Shown in pieces: positions 32,880 through 44,536 of a stretch of 64,000 nt of DNA. Made by a program: the position numbers and the translations under genes. Source of the DNA: Spirogloea muscicola (taxonomy: Eukaryota > Streptophyta > Zygnematophyceae > Spirogloeales > Spirogloeaceae); NCBI GenBank assembly GCA_009602725.1, contig WELB01000348.1:1-64000 (forward strand). Direction: 5' to 3'. The notes beneath the pieces are model-generated. The model saw only the letters and a program-made list of their open reading frames with translations, searched no databases and was not told the DNA's origin. Each line of letters begins with the position of its first letter. Position 1 is the stretch's first letter.

Positions 32880-34300
32880 TCCCTCTCCCTCGCTTTGGCT
32901 CACCTGACTTCCTATGCCTGACACGAGAGTATGTGAGAGGTCCTGTTTGCCCAGCCTGCGGCTCTGCATAGTGTAGATGCACTCCGATATCCCTCCTTAT
33001 GCAAGTGGCTCGCTTGCACAGCCGCCCCTGAAGAAAAGCAGCCGACTGTTTCATACTAATTGTCGATGATGTGGACGGTCTTCTGAGACAGGTCCCACTT
33101 TTCAGGTCTTCATTCCTGGGAATGTTCCGTTCAAATTAGCACAACAGGCTCATGCATGAATTGACTCATTTTGACCTTGAATGGGGTGTAAAAGGGGTGG
33201 AAGGAAGGGGACCATTGTTGACACACAGAGGAACTTTGTCGAGGATCACTGGTTCCCAGTGACTATCAGGCTGAAATGATGCATGGGGGATACAAGCTCT
33301 AAGGCGACTAGGACACTGAAGTGGGGAATACTAAGAGTATGGACAACATGATAACAGGCGTAGATTGGAGATGGAGGCTGGAGACTGGGGGCTATTTGAC
33401 AGCTGCAGCTAAGGTGAGGTTCACCTCTCGCAGGCTCATTGACTTGCAGTTAAGATTGGCTTTACAGTCACTCTTCGATCAGTGAACGAGGGACGTGTTT
33501 GCAACTCATCTCTGAGCAAGCGTGCAGGTAGGCAAGAATTGAAAGCCGTACAAACGGAAGCTCCATATTTAGAGATCGGTGTAGGAGCCTTTGCGGGGCT
33601 TTTATGAGAGTTGGGGGTATCCTCTGCAGGCAGCTAGAGGTTGTGAAAGCAGTGAGTGCTTCACTGAGCACAATAGCTCCCTTAGCCTCCTCTACACAGG
33701 CATCGCATCCGGCAACTGCTCACCCGTTATCCCACCATGGCTGCAGTCTTGTCGGCAAGCCCATCTCTGATTAGCTCACAAATAGACTCTATGGAGGATG
33801 CCAATTGCATTTTCAAGGTAAGAGGTGTCCAGCGTTAGAAGCCTGCCTGCACACTAGCATTCCACTTGCCTTCATCGATGTGCGTATTATGGGGGGGTGT
33901 GAAGGTCCAGCATCGACCTACATTGCTGGCCACGCAGTAAGTAGTGCAAGGCAGGAAACTGTACTTGGTCTATCCCCTCTTCAATCACCTCCTACCAGCC
34001 GCAATCGACATAGACATCTTTGGTTGCATAAAACCTCGTTTCTGTACCCATCGAGATTATACTCAGTAATGGACGACGTAAGGATGTGCCTTGAGCTGAG
34101 TTGGGCTTGCCAGCAGCAGGTTTTTCTTTCTTGCGCCATGGTGTATCAGCCTGTTTGCAGCGAGCTCGGTCTCATGCTTTGCACCAGAAGGCTGGACAAG
34201 CTTTAATTGGTGCTTCCTAACGAGCTTGGAATTTGCTGTTCGGCTTACGGGCACCGGTCAGGAACCTCTACGTGCTGAACCGTGATTACTGAGCGGATCC
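32880..34300 (+). mobile_element. LINE fragment (B1)
   Basis: Starts with an SPDFL..TREYVRGPVCPACGS-like block at about 32900-32975, then after about 800 bp of unassigned sequence the type A C-terminal part: STYIAGHAVSSARQE (about 33905), CLELSWACQQQ, MVYQPVCSELGLMLC (about 34130-34190) and an ORF end at about 34275-34290 with the GATGTACATTTGTAGATTTG UTR. Decayed. Confidence 0.55.
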
Positions 34301-35110
34301 GCTCAGCAGCAGGTGATGTACATTTGTAGATTTGCCTTTGTACTTGCCAAACTCAGGGCCCTCCATCAATGGCCGCACACTTTTCCCTTCAATAGGCCAG
34401 CCACTCCTCTTAGTATATCTCTTGCTGCAGCTTCTGCAGCAACCCGTCGCCTTTCACCTGCGAGCTGGCCGTGCCTTGGATGCCGCCTCAGGAGATCGGC
34501 GGGGCGACTCTTCCCAGGTGCTAGTTAAGCCGGCCGTTGACCAGGGGGGTGATGAGTGGCCATCTGCTATATTCACTTACTTTCACCGAGCAGATTGTGC
34601 TGTTGGGTTTTTCCCCCAGAAAATGCCCTTTGGGGCTGGCCTTTCCTTTTGGACGAGCCTCTCTTAGTTGTGTGGAATGATTCGCCACTAGCAGCTGGCC
34701 CACCCCATTGCGAACCCAGGCAAATCAGCCTCATGCTGCTCCGCATTCACTTTGTCATCCTGCAGCCTGACCCAAGTACCTGCATGGACTGCTCACACCA
34801 TTAATGGCCGAATGTTCTGTCCAAACAAGCGTGCGTACGTGCACACACTGAAAAGCGTGCGGCTTACACTATAAAGGGATCTGAGGTGCATGGTGAGCTG
34901 GAGAACTGTGGCAGCTTACTACGTTCAGAGATGGCCTTGTTGTAGCAATACTTGTTCATTTGCAGCCAATGCTGATCGTGGCAAGCACGCCGAGTACGCG
35001 GACCATCGGGAAGGGGACGGGTTCGCTCCGGCAATCCTCAGGGGAGTTGCTTCTCAGCTGCTTGAATCACAATTGCGGCTGCTAAGTACGGATGATTGAG
35101 AGACCATCCT
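34301..35110 (+). mobile_element. LINE tail fragments
   Basis: 34420-34540 reads FHLRAGRALDAASGDRRGDS; 34955-35095 reads RGKHAEYADHREGDGFAPA and ends in a stop, both matching the GFRQGD-type LINE. A hairpin-type segment lies at about 34615-34665. Confidence 0.55.
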
Positions 35111-35999
35111 TTTAGGTACTTACATGGGTGTCTAATTCAGCGATTTGCGGCCCCTTAGGACCTTGTCCAATCTTTTGGGGCTAGCCTCTCACAGCCCTCG
35201 CCACCTTTGGAAGCGCTCACTGGCTTCGGACCTTGTTCATTCTACTTGGGCTGGCTTTGCACAACCCTCGCCCACTTCAGAAGAGCTGCTACTGCAACAG
35301 CCGGGTGTGCCTACGATTATCGTCCGTCTGCGGAAGCTCCACATTCAAGTCAAAGACTGCCTTCTCGACGCACGGGCACACAGGTCGGCGGAAAATGCAA
35401 GGTGCGCAAAAGAACAGCTCCTTCCATTGTAAGGCACTGGCTGTGAGACGCCAGCACAAAGAGAGAGAAAGGAATGACACAGTCTGAAAGAGCAAGGCTT
35501 TGGGGCGGGAGTAAGGCCGAGCCGAGGCAATGCACAGCTCGCAGTTCGGTGGAGAATGCGGCTGCTGATGTCAGAACAGCGGCAGTCAAAGCCAGACAGC
35601 CGGGAAGAGCGAACGGAAGAGGGTGGAGGGACTGCGGCGGCGAGCCGAGGGGCGCCGCGAGCGCGGCGGGCGCGGGGGAAAGGCGGTAAGGCTGCGTTGC
35701 CAAGGTCCCGAGTCCTCGGCTAGAAAGGGAGGACGGGAGCAGGGAGGGAGGAGGGTGGGGGGGGGGGCGCTCGACTCTGGGCGGGCGCGACTTTCTCACG
35801 GCCCGCCCTGGCCCCCCTCCGGGCCATTTTTCTTCTTCCGGGCTCCGGCCCCCCATGGCCCGCTGGCGTTGGCGGCATGCGGGGGGAGGCGACGGCGCCC
35901 CCGCGCCCGCCAACAAAGAAAGGGCTCGCCCATTGAGGATAGGGGCTGGAGAAGCCAACCCCAAATAGAAAGAAACCCGCCAATGGGGAGCCCGCCTGC
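35111..35999. repeat. Hairpin modules and GC-rich repeat R3
   Basis: Plus modules at about 35155-35215 and 35225-35300, a minus module at 35405-35470, then the GC-rich R3 block 35480-35850 (related to 19791-20215) and a minus module of the AATGGGCGAGCCC type at about 35920-35995. Confidence 0.5.
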
Positions 36000-36620
36000 A
36001 CCCTCACTGGCCTGCCTGTTCAGCTGCTTCTTGGAAGACAAGCTCCTCTTTCCTGTGTGGCCTTCGAGGCCTGTGGACCATTCTATTCTGGGCTGGCTAT
36101 GCTAGCCCCTCTTTTCTATGGGCGAGCCATCTTCTTTCCTCCTCCCTTCGCCTTCGCTCCACTCCGGCCCCCTATGAATGCTCTTCACTCTTCTGTGGAC
36201 CTTGTTCGTTCCTTCTGGGCTGGCCATTCACAGCCCCCGCCCCCTTGGAAGAGCTTACTTCTGGGCTGGCATCTTGCAGCCGTTGCCTCCTGCTCTCATC
36301 CATTTGTGTGCAGGCTTTCCACAGCCCATCGCCCCCTTCTGCAAGAGCTGCTTTTAGCAAGCGCGGCCAGATTAATTGGTGGCTGGGAGAGGCCAGCCCA
36401 AAGGAACGAGAGGTTACTGAGAGTTCGCTTACTGCTGTCTCAGTCCTTAGCACTCCGACTCCTTCAGACCTTGTCCATTCTTTTGGGCTGGCCTCTCCCA
36501 GCCACCAGTTAATCTGGCCGCGCTTGCTCTAAGGAATGGACAAGGTCTGAAGGAGCCGGAGTGCTCAGGACTGAGACAGCAGCAAGCGGACTATCAGTAA
36601 GCTCTAGTCAGTAGATGCAA
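36000..36620. repeat. Module array with overlapping inverted repeats
   Basis: Plus modules at about 36090-36135, 36205-36260, 36270-36310. A roughly 50-bp arm at 36355-36405 (GCGCGGCCAGATTAATTGG and on) is inverted at 36480-36527. A second arm at about 36420-36485 (GCTGTCTCAGTCCT and on) is inverted at 36530-36592. This is two LINE tails of the same type meeting tail to tail. Confidence 0.7.
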
Positions 36621-36880
36621 GTCTGAATAGCTAGCAGGCGGAAAGACGTCGCCCTGACGGAAGCCGGAGGCCGCCGCCAAAGCGCGGCCTGAGCGCAAGT
36701 GGACCGCGAAGGCAAGGGACCGCTGCAAGGGAGAGCTGCTTTGTAGTGAAAGAGCTCCTTCCGCCTGCGGCAGCCGTTCCGCCTCCTCCACTGAGACCTT
36801 GGTTGTCGCCCACCAGGCCGCGCAGCCGGGGCCAGCGGGAAGTGTGGCGTGCCGCCTTCCTGCCGCTGGTCACGCCGACT
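36594..36880 (-). mobile_element. LINE C-terminal fragment
   Basis: Minus frame reads SLAFAVHLRSGRALAAASGF, RQGDVFPPASYSDLHLLTRA and a stop, the canonical end of the GFRQGD-type LINE. Confidence 0.75.
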
Positions 36881-37269
36881 TGAGGCTGTTGGCTAGGGGC
36901 TACTCAGCCGCTAGCGGCCGTCGTAGCCACTTTAGGCCTCTCCAGGTGCATCCCTGTACATTCCTTTGGGCTGGCCTCTCACAGCCATAGCCGTCATTGG
37001 AAGAGCTGTTTCTCCCTGCGAGCTAGCTCCGGGCCATCCGGACCTGCCCCTTTCGATGGCTGGCGCCTCACAGCCACTGCCTTACCTTGGTACTGATTCT
37101 TTCGTTCTTTCTAATATGCACTCGGTTCTGCCTGAACATTGTTTGGCTGGAATTGGCCTCCCGTAAATTTGATGCGCACCGCGCGCCTTCTCTCTTTCTA
37201 GCTCTGGCCCGGCCGTCGGAGCTGGGTTGCCGGCAGGCCAGCGACCGGGCGGGCCAGCGATTCTGGCGC
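36881..37269 (+). repeat. LINE end, modules and R2 repeat
   Basis: ADLRLLARGY end at about 36870-36905, plus modules at 36960-37010 and 37040-37090, and an R2 copy at 37125-37200 (GAACATTGTTTGGCTGG..GATGCGCACCGCGCGCC). Confidence 0.55.
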
Positions 37270-37784
37270 ATTCTTGTTGCGGCGGAGACGTGCGTCGACG
37301 TGTAAGTCCGACGGACCACTGACCGGCGGAGGCGGGGCCGCCGCTTCTGTGGCGAGCACCGTGGCGCCCCCAGCCGCCGGTGGTGCGCCCCTCCGTCCTC
37401 CGCCTCCATGGCGCCCATCGCCAGCAGCTTCCACGGAGCTCCCCGCCACTGCGGCCCCCAAGGCCGTGCCAGGAAGCGGCCGTAGCCCACCTCCCCGCAA
37501 TTTGCACCTTCATCCCTTTGCCGATGCCCTGTCGAAGGCTGGAGAGGGCCGAGGCGGTCGTGGCCATCGACATCGTTGAGTACGTGCCAAGGACCACTGG
37601 CCACGACCTCGTCGGTGTACGCCCTAATCATGAGATGTCAGAGTCATGCTCAGATCATGTTGATGCCTCTAAAGCTGGCAAGTCCTTCCAAACTCTGTCT
37701 ACGGGTCTTTCAGAAACATCAGTGCTTATCAACTCCGCCTCCAACATTGAAGCGGGGAGGACAGTTGCCCTGCACGTATAATCC
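37270..37784 (+). repeat. R4 repeat copy and NAC downstream region
   Basis: 37270-37640 is related to 31190-31660; plus frame reads AVVAIDIVEYVPRTTGHDL. 37641-37784 is the region 3' of the NAC gene, with no recognised terminator or polyadenylation signal. Confidence 0.4.
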
Positions 37785-39445
37785 TTAGATATTCTCTGCC
37801 CAATCAGGTTCCATATTTCCTAGATCTGCTCTGTCTATAAGTAGGACTTCCTCCCTGTTCATGTCGCCCTGTATCGGAGCCAGCAGTCTGCCCCCATTTC
37901 TATTGTCTACATGTCCGATCTGATCATCGTCATCTACGCCCATAATTTCTGGATATATATCTGGGACTGCCTCCACATTCATGTCGATCTGACCTAGCGG
38001 GTAATCCCCAATGTTGTCGTCCACTTCCTCCTGATCATTGTCATTGAAGCAATAATCAGGCTACAAGGCGGGAGGAGTGTTGTCCTGGATGCCCATCATG
38101 AGGGATCGAGCCATCTGCAGACTTCGCAGAAGCAGTTGCATGAGCCCTTGCACACAACGATCAAATCGGTGTGCCCTGCTGTAGAGTCTTATCATCTTAA
38201 GACCACGCTTGGCAAATGAGGGCAGTCTTACCTCCCCATCTGGAGCTGGGGCTGGGGCTCTGGCTGGGGCTGGGACTGGTTTTGGATGGTGGGCTGCCAG
38301 ATTGTACTGGGGAGCATGCTCCTTCATGTTGTATACCTTGCACAGTGCTGTAGTGATCTACACATAAGTAGTTGAAAATGGAGGTGTCAGCCTAGCTTCG
38401 TGATCAGCATGCATCACAGAACCAAAAGCAATGCAAAGACTGGGACCATAGAGCAATACTGGAATACTTGAGGGAATGGCTTGCCTTGCCAGGCATAGAG
38501 ATCAGGTTGTTGTGTCATACTTGCATACATCTCAAGGAGGCGCAATCAATGTGGGCAAAAGAACAGCTGAGACATACATTTACACATACATAAGACTTAC
38601 ATCAGGTGCACGCTCGCCATTGTTAGCAGGCCCCCAGTTGACGTACTGCACCATCATCCAATCTGTTCTTCCTCTGAGAATTCGAGACTGTCCATGATAG
38701 TACTGTAGAACGGTCCTCTTTCCGATCAAATCCTTCTTGTTGTCTTTGATGTCCACCACTGTGCTGCAGTCCCTCCATGCCCCAATTATAGCGCCGCCTT
38801 CCCTTTCCCAAACCCGCCTGTCGATATTGCCTGGTGCTCCTCTCAAAGGGCTGAATACATGCTGGGGATGACTCCCATTGCATTCGTGATCGTGTTTTCT
38901 GGCGAAGATATCATATCCTGTCATGATTCCCTCAGAAGGTGCTACATGTGGGTACTTAGCAAACAAAATCTTTGTAGCAGCTTCCTAGCTTTATGGATCT
39001 CACACACTTATGGCTGTCAGTACGCAAGCCACTTTGGTTAGACTGAGCCAGCAGCGTGTACATCATTGCAAGAGTCGGCTATGCATTACTGGCTGCCTCA
39101 CTCCTAAGAGTACTGACAGTCAATACAAATCTTTCCGTTACAATGTATGCGTGGAAGAAGGCTGCGTCTACCGTCAAGGACCCCAAGGTTTGCAGGATGT
39201 CCGATGTGCACGTCTATGTCAGGTACCAACCTAGTCTCCTGCTCAGTAACCTGGCCACGCCCGGCAATTCTTCTCCTCAAAAATAAGATAGCCTCAACAT
39301 CTGTGGGTTCAAATGTCAGTCTCCACGAGCTGGACATTGGTATGCCTTGGTTGTCAAGATTCTGTTGGAGGTCCCGGTAAACATGGTGGCAACGCAGGCA
39401 CGGCAATATTTGGGCCACCAAGCCAGGTGCTGGCTCTGCTTGCAT
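37785..39445 (-). CDS. NAC-domain transcription factor, five exons, intact
   Basis: Best complete gene in the window. Exons: 39445-39172, 38917-38601, 38530-38468, 38336-38232, 38060-37785. All join in frame to 344 residues and a stop. The protein starts MQAEPAPGLVAQ, then CLRC (CxxC), subdomain A (SSWRLTFEPTDVEAILFLRR), B (LVPDIDVHIGHPANL), C (HVFSPLRG..REREGGAIIGAW), D (LIGKRTVLQYYHG..TDWMMVQY) and an E-like segment (MYASMTQQPDLYAW). A Pro-Ala repeat and a long acidic tail ending EPDWAENI follow, as expected of a transcriptional activation region. Donors include GTAAGT (exon 2) and GTAAGA (exon 4). The frame is open upstream of the chosen ATG, so the N-terminus may be longer. It should act in the nucleus; targets unknown. 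Confidence 0.8.
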
Positions 39446-40230
39446 CTGCACAGATGTTACGATTGCAGAGGTCGTAGAAGGGAACTCTTTCACGCATCTA
39501 GTCAGCCACTGCCGACATTGTGTGAAGCTATTTTCCCTTAGGCGGGCAAAGGAAATAAGAGTAGGTGACCGGCGATGGGCAACCGACAAGCAACAAACAA
39601 GGCGAGGGCTACCTTGAGCAGTTTGCTTCGCCCAGGACGCTCTCAAGTGTGGCGCTCGTTAGCTGCCTGGGACGCCGGCCCGACCAAGAGCTAGCTCTTC
39701 ATCTACCATCTTGGTATTCCGCGTGACAAGAGCGGTGCATGCAGACCGTCGCCTGCGAGCTGGTCAGCACGGAAGGACTTGGCAAGGTCAAGTGATGAAT
39801 GCCGCCTGCTCAGTCCAAGGCCGCAACATTGTTCAGACGAGCTAGTGGACGCTCAGAGAGGCAGGATTGAGAGCAGAAGAACGGGCTATTGCAGCCCGGT
39901 GCTGGATGGCCAGAGTCATCTGATTTGGCCGCACCGTGGAAAGAGCACATCGGTCTTAGTAGCTCAGAGGACTCACCAGGGCAAGCAGGCTGCCCGCCGA
40001 GCTTGCCTCGCAGCGCTGGAGGGAAGCGGCGAGCGCTGGGCTCGCCGCGCGCCCGCTAGCTGCAGCGAGCGGCGGTGCAAGCGCTGGCGGCGGCCGTGGC
40101 GCCGCGGGCAGCGCTGCCGAGCATTGGCAACGGGGGGGCAAGGGCTGCTGGCTAGCTCGGCAGTGATGCCGGCTGCAAAGAGGACCGGGGAGGGGGTGTG
40201 GGTTGGGCAGTTTTGGGGGTGGGGTTCCTT
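39446..40230. other. Upstream region of NAC copy B2
   Basis: Counterpart of 29209-29985. Minus-strand frame remains open to about 39646. GC-rich from about 39990. No promoter element can be assigned with confidence. Confidence 0.35.
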
Positions 40231-40262
40231 TCCTAAACCCTAAACCCAATAATCTAAACCGC
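40231..40262. repeat. Interstitial telomere-like repeat (B2)
   Basis: CCTAAACCCTAAACCC followed by degenerate units; counterpart of 29990-30028. Confidence 0.85.
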
Positions 40263-40388
40263 AAATTCTCTATGCGCAATGCGGTCCCTGCTGTTCAAGC
40301 CGGCGCCGCAAGCCGGCAACGCGCTCCCTCGGCGCGGCAGCGTCGCAAGCTCGCCCACTGGCGACGCGCCGCCGGCAGTGCTTGGCAA

Positions 40389-40510
40389 CCTATCCTCAAT
40401 GGGCGAGCCCTTCTCTCTGGCCCCTTCGTAGGTTGGCCCCTTCGAACCTTGTCAATTCTCTTCGGGCTGGCTTCACACAGCCCTTGCCCCCATTGGGAGA
40501 GCCACTTCTT
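40389..40510 (+). mobile_element. Short retroposon (LINE tail) at a filled site
   Basis: This 122-bp segment is present in B2 and absent from B1 and is bounded by the direct repeat CTTGGCAA (40381-40388 and 40511-40518), single at 30132-30139 in B1. It starts in the middle of one module (CCTCAATGGGCGAGCCC) and runs through GGCCCCTTCGAACCTTGTC and the hairpin to the shared end GGGAGAGCCACTTCTT. A variable 5' end, a fixed 3' end and a target-site duplication fit insertion by target-primed reverse transcription. It has no coding capacity. Confidence 0.88.
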
Positions 40511-40518
40511 CTTGGCAA

Positions 40519-41560
40519 GGCCCTCTCGGCACCGGCGGCGTCAGAGTGCCGAGCAGCAGACACGATGGGCCGACGCGCAGGGCGCGGGCCCAAGCCCGCT
40601 TCCCCCCCCCTGCGGCCCGCCCCTCCCGGACCCTGCCGACCGCGCCTGCCACGTGGAGCACAGCCGGCGGCTTTGCTGGCATCGGATCATGCGCCAGAAA
40701 AATGCAAGCCAGGTTAGCCAAGCCGGATGGCGGCACGTGGTCCACGCCGACAGCCAATAGCGAGCGCGCCAGGGAGCAGCACCGACACTGGCCGGCGCCA
40801 CAGCCGCCGTGGGCACCATTCTCCCAGCTTCGTGACACAGCGAATCGTCGCGGTGCCGCCGTGGGGGGTGCTTGCAACGCAGATCCGGGCACAGAAGAAG
40901 TCGCACTTTTGCTTCGCGCGGGCGGGGCCCTGCCGCCCAACTGCCGCCCACCCAGTGCGGGCCACGCCTGAATCCTTGACCTCCGTTCTGCTAAGAGCCG
41001 GAATGGCGCTTGATCCGGCTCTCTGCTTCTCTTTGGTTAGCCAGGGCAGGCGGCAACAAGAGCTTTTTGATCACGCGCGCGGCTCTGTAATGAAGCCCCT
41101 CCGCCCTGCTGAACTACCGGCCGCCTGAATGACTCACCGGCACGCTACCAAAGCGGGACAGCGACTCCCGGCTCATTCTCTCGCGGCGAGGGGTCCCGTC
41201 ACCGGGGCCAGAAGAAACAATTTAACGGACCGCTGCCGCGGGAGGCGGGCGCCACACAGCAGACGGCGACGACCTATTTGAGCACGACGCGCGCGTTCCG
41301 TAAATACGCCTCTACTTAATTTGCCATGCGAGCCAGCTCTGGCTCTCAAAGCTGCTTCAACTGTTCCTGGGTTGGCCTCTCACAGGCGTTGCCTTATGTG
41401 GAAAGATTTGAATTGTTCTTTCTTCCTTTCTCGCTCCAGCCCGGCCGCCGGAGTTAGGCTAGCCACAGGTTAGCTAGGGCGGCTAGCCTCCTCGCGAACG
41501 TGCGTCGACGAGGAGGGCCGGGTCAACGGACCGCTGACCCGCGCAGGCGGGGCGCGGGTT
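40519..41560. repeat. GC-rich repeat block of duplication B (copy B2)
   Basis: Counterpart of 30140-31189. No gene recognised. Confidence 0.5.
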
Positions 41561-42060
41561 GGAACGGCGGCGCCAGAGGCGCTGCTGGTAGGCGCCACGA
41601 CGATGCAGCCATTACCAAGAAGGGGCCGCCCATTACAAAGCGCCTTCCTCCCCAGTCGTGGCGCCCATCGGTAGCAGCTTCCAGCGCCGAGCGCCCCACC
41701 ACTGCGGCCCCCACCGCCGCGCCGGGAAGCCGCCGTTGCCCGAGTCCGCGCGACTGCACCCTCCCCCCTCCGCGGATGGCCCGCCGAATGCGGTCGAGGT
41801 CCAGGGCGGTCGTGGCCATCGACATCGTCAAGTACCTGCCAAGCGCCACCGGCCACGACCTCGTCGCAGTACGCACTATCGAGCCTCACTTTGCAGCTGC
41901 ACTTCTCAGCTCGTCTGTTTGTCCTTGGCTGGTGGCCGAGGCAAGAGTGTGGCGCTGATGCCCTTGAAAGCCTTCTGTGTCCAAGGCTGGGCTTCGCACC
42001 ATCTCGGCCTCGTGACCTGGCATGTGCAAGATTTGCTTAGCTCCTGAAAAGAATTGTGTG
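41561..42060 (+). repeat. R4 repeat copy (B2)
   Basis: Counterpart of 31190-31700; plus frame reads RAVVAIDIVKYLPSATGHDL. Confidence 0.4.
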
Positions 42061-43264
42061 CACAGCGCGCAGCATTGATATTGTTCATGTTAGGGCCTGC
42101 ACATTCAGCACTGGTTGAGTCATGATTTCAGCGGATGTGGGTGAATCAATCGATCAACCCGCTTACCACATCCTGGCTTCACTTGACAGCTCATCTTGGT
42201 CATTACTGAGGCTGGCGCCGAAATCATGGAGGCTTGGAAGTCCACTGCAGGTGTATGCAGGAAAGCAGAGTGTCTGCAGCGAGCTGCGCTGCAAGCAATC
42301 ACCACTGTCAAGCATTGTTCGTGTAGCATAAGTGACCTAGATACTGTCTTATCCTTCAGCAAACTCACAACAAGCATCCTTGACCTGGACCACGAATGCA
42401 ACAATATTCTTCGGGTCAGTTTGTGCCTTGCCTGGCCAAAATTCAAGCAAGCATTGCTGTTCTCCTCCACCTTTGTTGACAGATTTGCGATTGTGCTAGG
42501 AGTCTTCCTGGACAATCTATCTCAAAGCGAGGTTCTCGACCGTTTTGTTACCTGCCTTACTTTGCTCCGCTCTGCTCCAGGCTCTTCAGACCCGACAAAG
42601 TATGTCAACAATCCATTGCTTGCCAAAGCAGAAGTCTGACATTCTATTGTGGGCTGCAATGCTGCAGGCTTGGTTTCCCTGTCTATGCACTTAGGCAGGC
42701 TTAAGTATCGCCCATGACAGGTTTGAGATTCAGTACAAAGAGACAGTCCAGATGCTGAACAAGAGATGCTTAAGGAGTAGTCACTGACACGACCTATGAT
42801 GTTGGCTAGCTATGAGCTTATGAGCATATCTCGTGACTTGAGCTTATTCTGTTTGATGGGCGTCGGAGCTAGTATTGACTAGACTTACGACGTCTCTCAA
42901 TACTCTAGAGAGTGTCAGCTGCCTATTAGCAGCTGCTTGCAGATGTAATCATCACCCACAAGTAAATGATTTCCCGCCTAGCAATTGTACCCACTCTTGG
43001 AAAGTTTGTCCATTGACAATGTCAGCACAACTCAAGAACGATGGCCACGAGCAAGTGATTTCTTCATGAGCTACTACATGCTTCTATGGAGCTTGCGAGT
43101 CATCCAATCTCCTGCAACCAGTGAACCTGCTAAGACGACCAAGATAGTGCACGATGACATAACATGTGTCAGACAGCTGTCACGACCAACATCTGTTCAG
43201 CACAGCAGTGGCCATCCTTACACATACGGAAGGTATGGCAGAATGTACTCGTCCACTTGATTGG
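42061..43264. other. Counterpart of 31701-32879, unknown
   Basis: The plus-strand frame starting at 42196 ends after 147 codons because of a frame change near 42640 relative to B1. Another plus frame is at 42985-43260. No function assigned. Confidence 0.25.
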
Positions 43265-44518
43265 AGGTCCCTCTCCCTCGCTTTGGCTCACCTGACTTCC
43301 TATGCCTGACACGAGAGTATGTGAGAGGTCCTGTTTGCCCAGCCTGCGGCTCCGCATAGTGTAGATGCACTCCGATATCCCTCCTTATGCAAGTGGCTCG
43401 CTTGCACAGCCGCCCCTGAAGAAAAGCAGCCGACTGTTTCATACTAATTGTCGATGATGTGGACGGTCTTCTGAGACAGGTCCCACTTTTCAGGTCTTCA
43501 TTCCTGGGAATGTTCCGTTCTAATGAGCACAACAGGCTCATGCATGAATTGACTCATTTTGACCTTGAATGGGGTGTAAAAGGGGTGGAAGGAAGGGGAC
43601 CATTGTTGACACACAGAGGAACTTTGTCGAGGATCACTGTTCCCAGTGACTATCAGGCTGAAATGATGCATGGGGGATACAAGCTCTAAGGCGACTAGGA
43701 CACTAAAGTGGGGAATACTAAGATTATGGAAGGACAACATGCTAATAGGCGTAGATTGGAGATGGAGGCTGGAGGATGGGGGCTATTCGACAGCTGCAGC
43801 TAAGGTGAGGTTCACCTCTCGCAGGCTCATTGACTTGCAGTCAAGATTGGCTTTATAGTCACTCTTCGATCAGTGAACGAGGGACGTGTTTGCAACTAAT
43901 CTCTGAGCAAGCGTGCAGGTAGGCAAAAATTGAAAGCCGTTCAATCGGAAGCTCCATATTCAGAGATCGGTGTAGGAGCCTTTGTGGGGCTTTTATGAGA
44001 GTTGGGGGTATCCTTTGCAGGCAGCTAGAGGTTGTGAAAGCAGTGAGTGCTTCACTGAGCACAGTAACTCCCTTAGCCTCCTCTACACAGGCATCGCATC
44101 CAGCAACTGCTCACCCGTCATCCCACCATGGGAGCAGTCTTCTCGGCAAGCCCATCTCTGGTAAGCTCACAAATAAACTCTATGGAGGATGCCAATTGTA
44201 TTTCCAAGGTAAGAGGTGTCCAGCGCTAGAAGCCTGCACACTAGCATTCCACTTGCCTTCATCGATGTGCGTATTATGGAAGGGTGTGAAAGTCCAGCAT
44301 CGACCTACATTGCTGGCTACGCAGTAAGTAGTGCAAGGAAGTGATGTTTACTTTGTCTATCCCCTCTTCAATCACCTCCTACCAGTCGCAATCGACATCT
44401 TTGGTTGCATATATCCTCGTTTCCATACCCGTCGAGAGTATACTAAGTAATGGAAGACGTAAGGATGTGCCTTGAGCTGAGTTGGGCTTGCCAGCAGCAC
44501 GTTCTTCTTTCTTGCACC
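43265..44518 (+). mobile_element. LINE fragment (B2)
   Basis: Counterpart of 32880-34138 with the VRGPVCPACGS block near 43325 and the STYIAGYAVSSAR block near 44300. It stops at the duplication edge, before the ORF end retained in B1. Confidence 0.5.
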
Positions 44519-44536
44519 TACTGTTGATACAGACAA

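Larger units (their letters stand above)
27775..34138. repeat. Segmental duplication B, copy B1
   Basis: Matches 37965-44518 in the same order and orientation: NAC gene, GC-rich block with telomere-like repeats, R4 repeat, unknown open frame, LINE fragment. Divergence is somewhat higher than for duplication A by eye. The left breakpoint falls inside the last exon of the NAC gene. Confidence 0.9.
37965..44518. repeat. Segmental duplication B, copy B2
   Basis: Partner of 27775-34138, about 10.2-10.4 kb downstream. The longer size is partly explained by a 122-bp retroposon plus its 8-bp target duplication at 40381-40518. Confidence 0.9.

Noticed and set aside
40381-40518. hAT-type MITE, because of the 8-bp target duplication
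   Set aside because: The element lacks terminal inverted repeats and shares only its 3' end with other copies, which fits a 5'-truncated retroposon.
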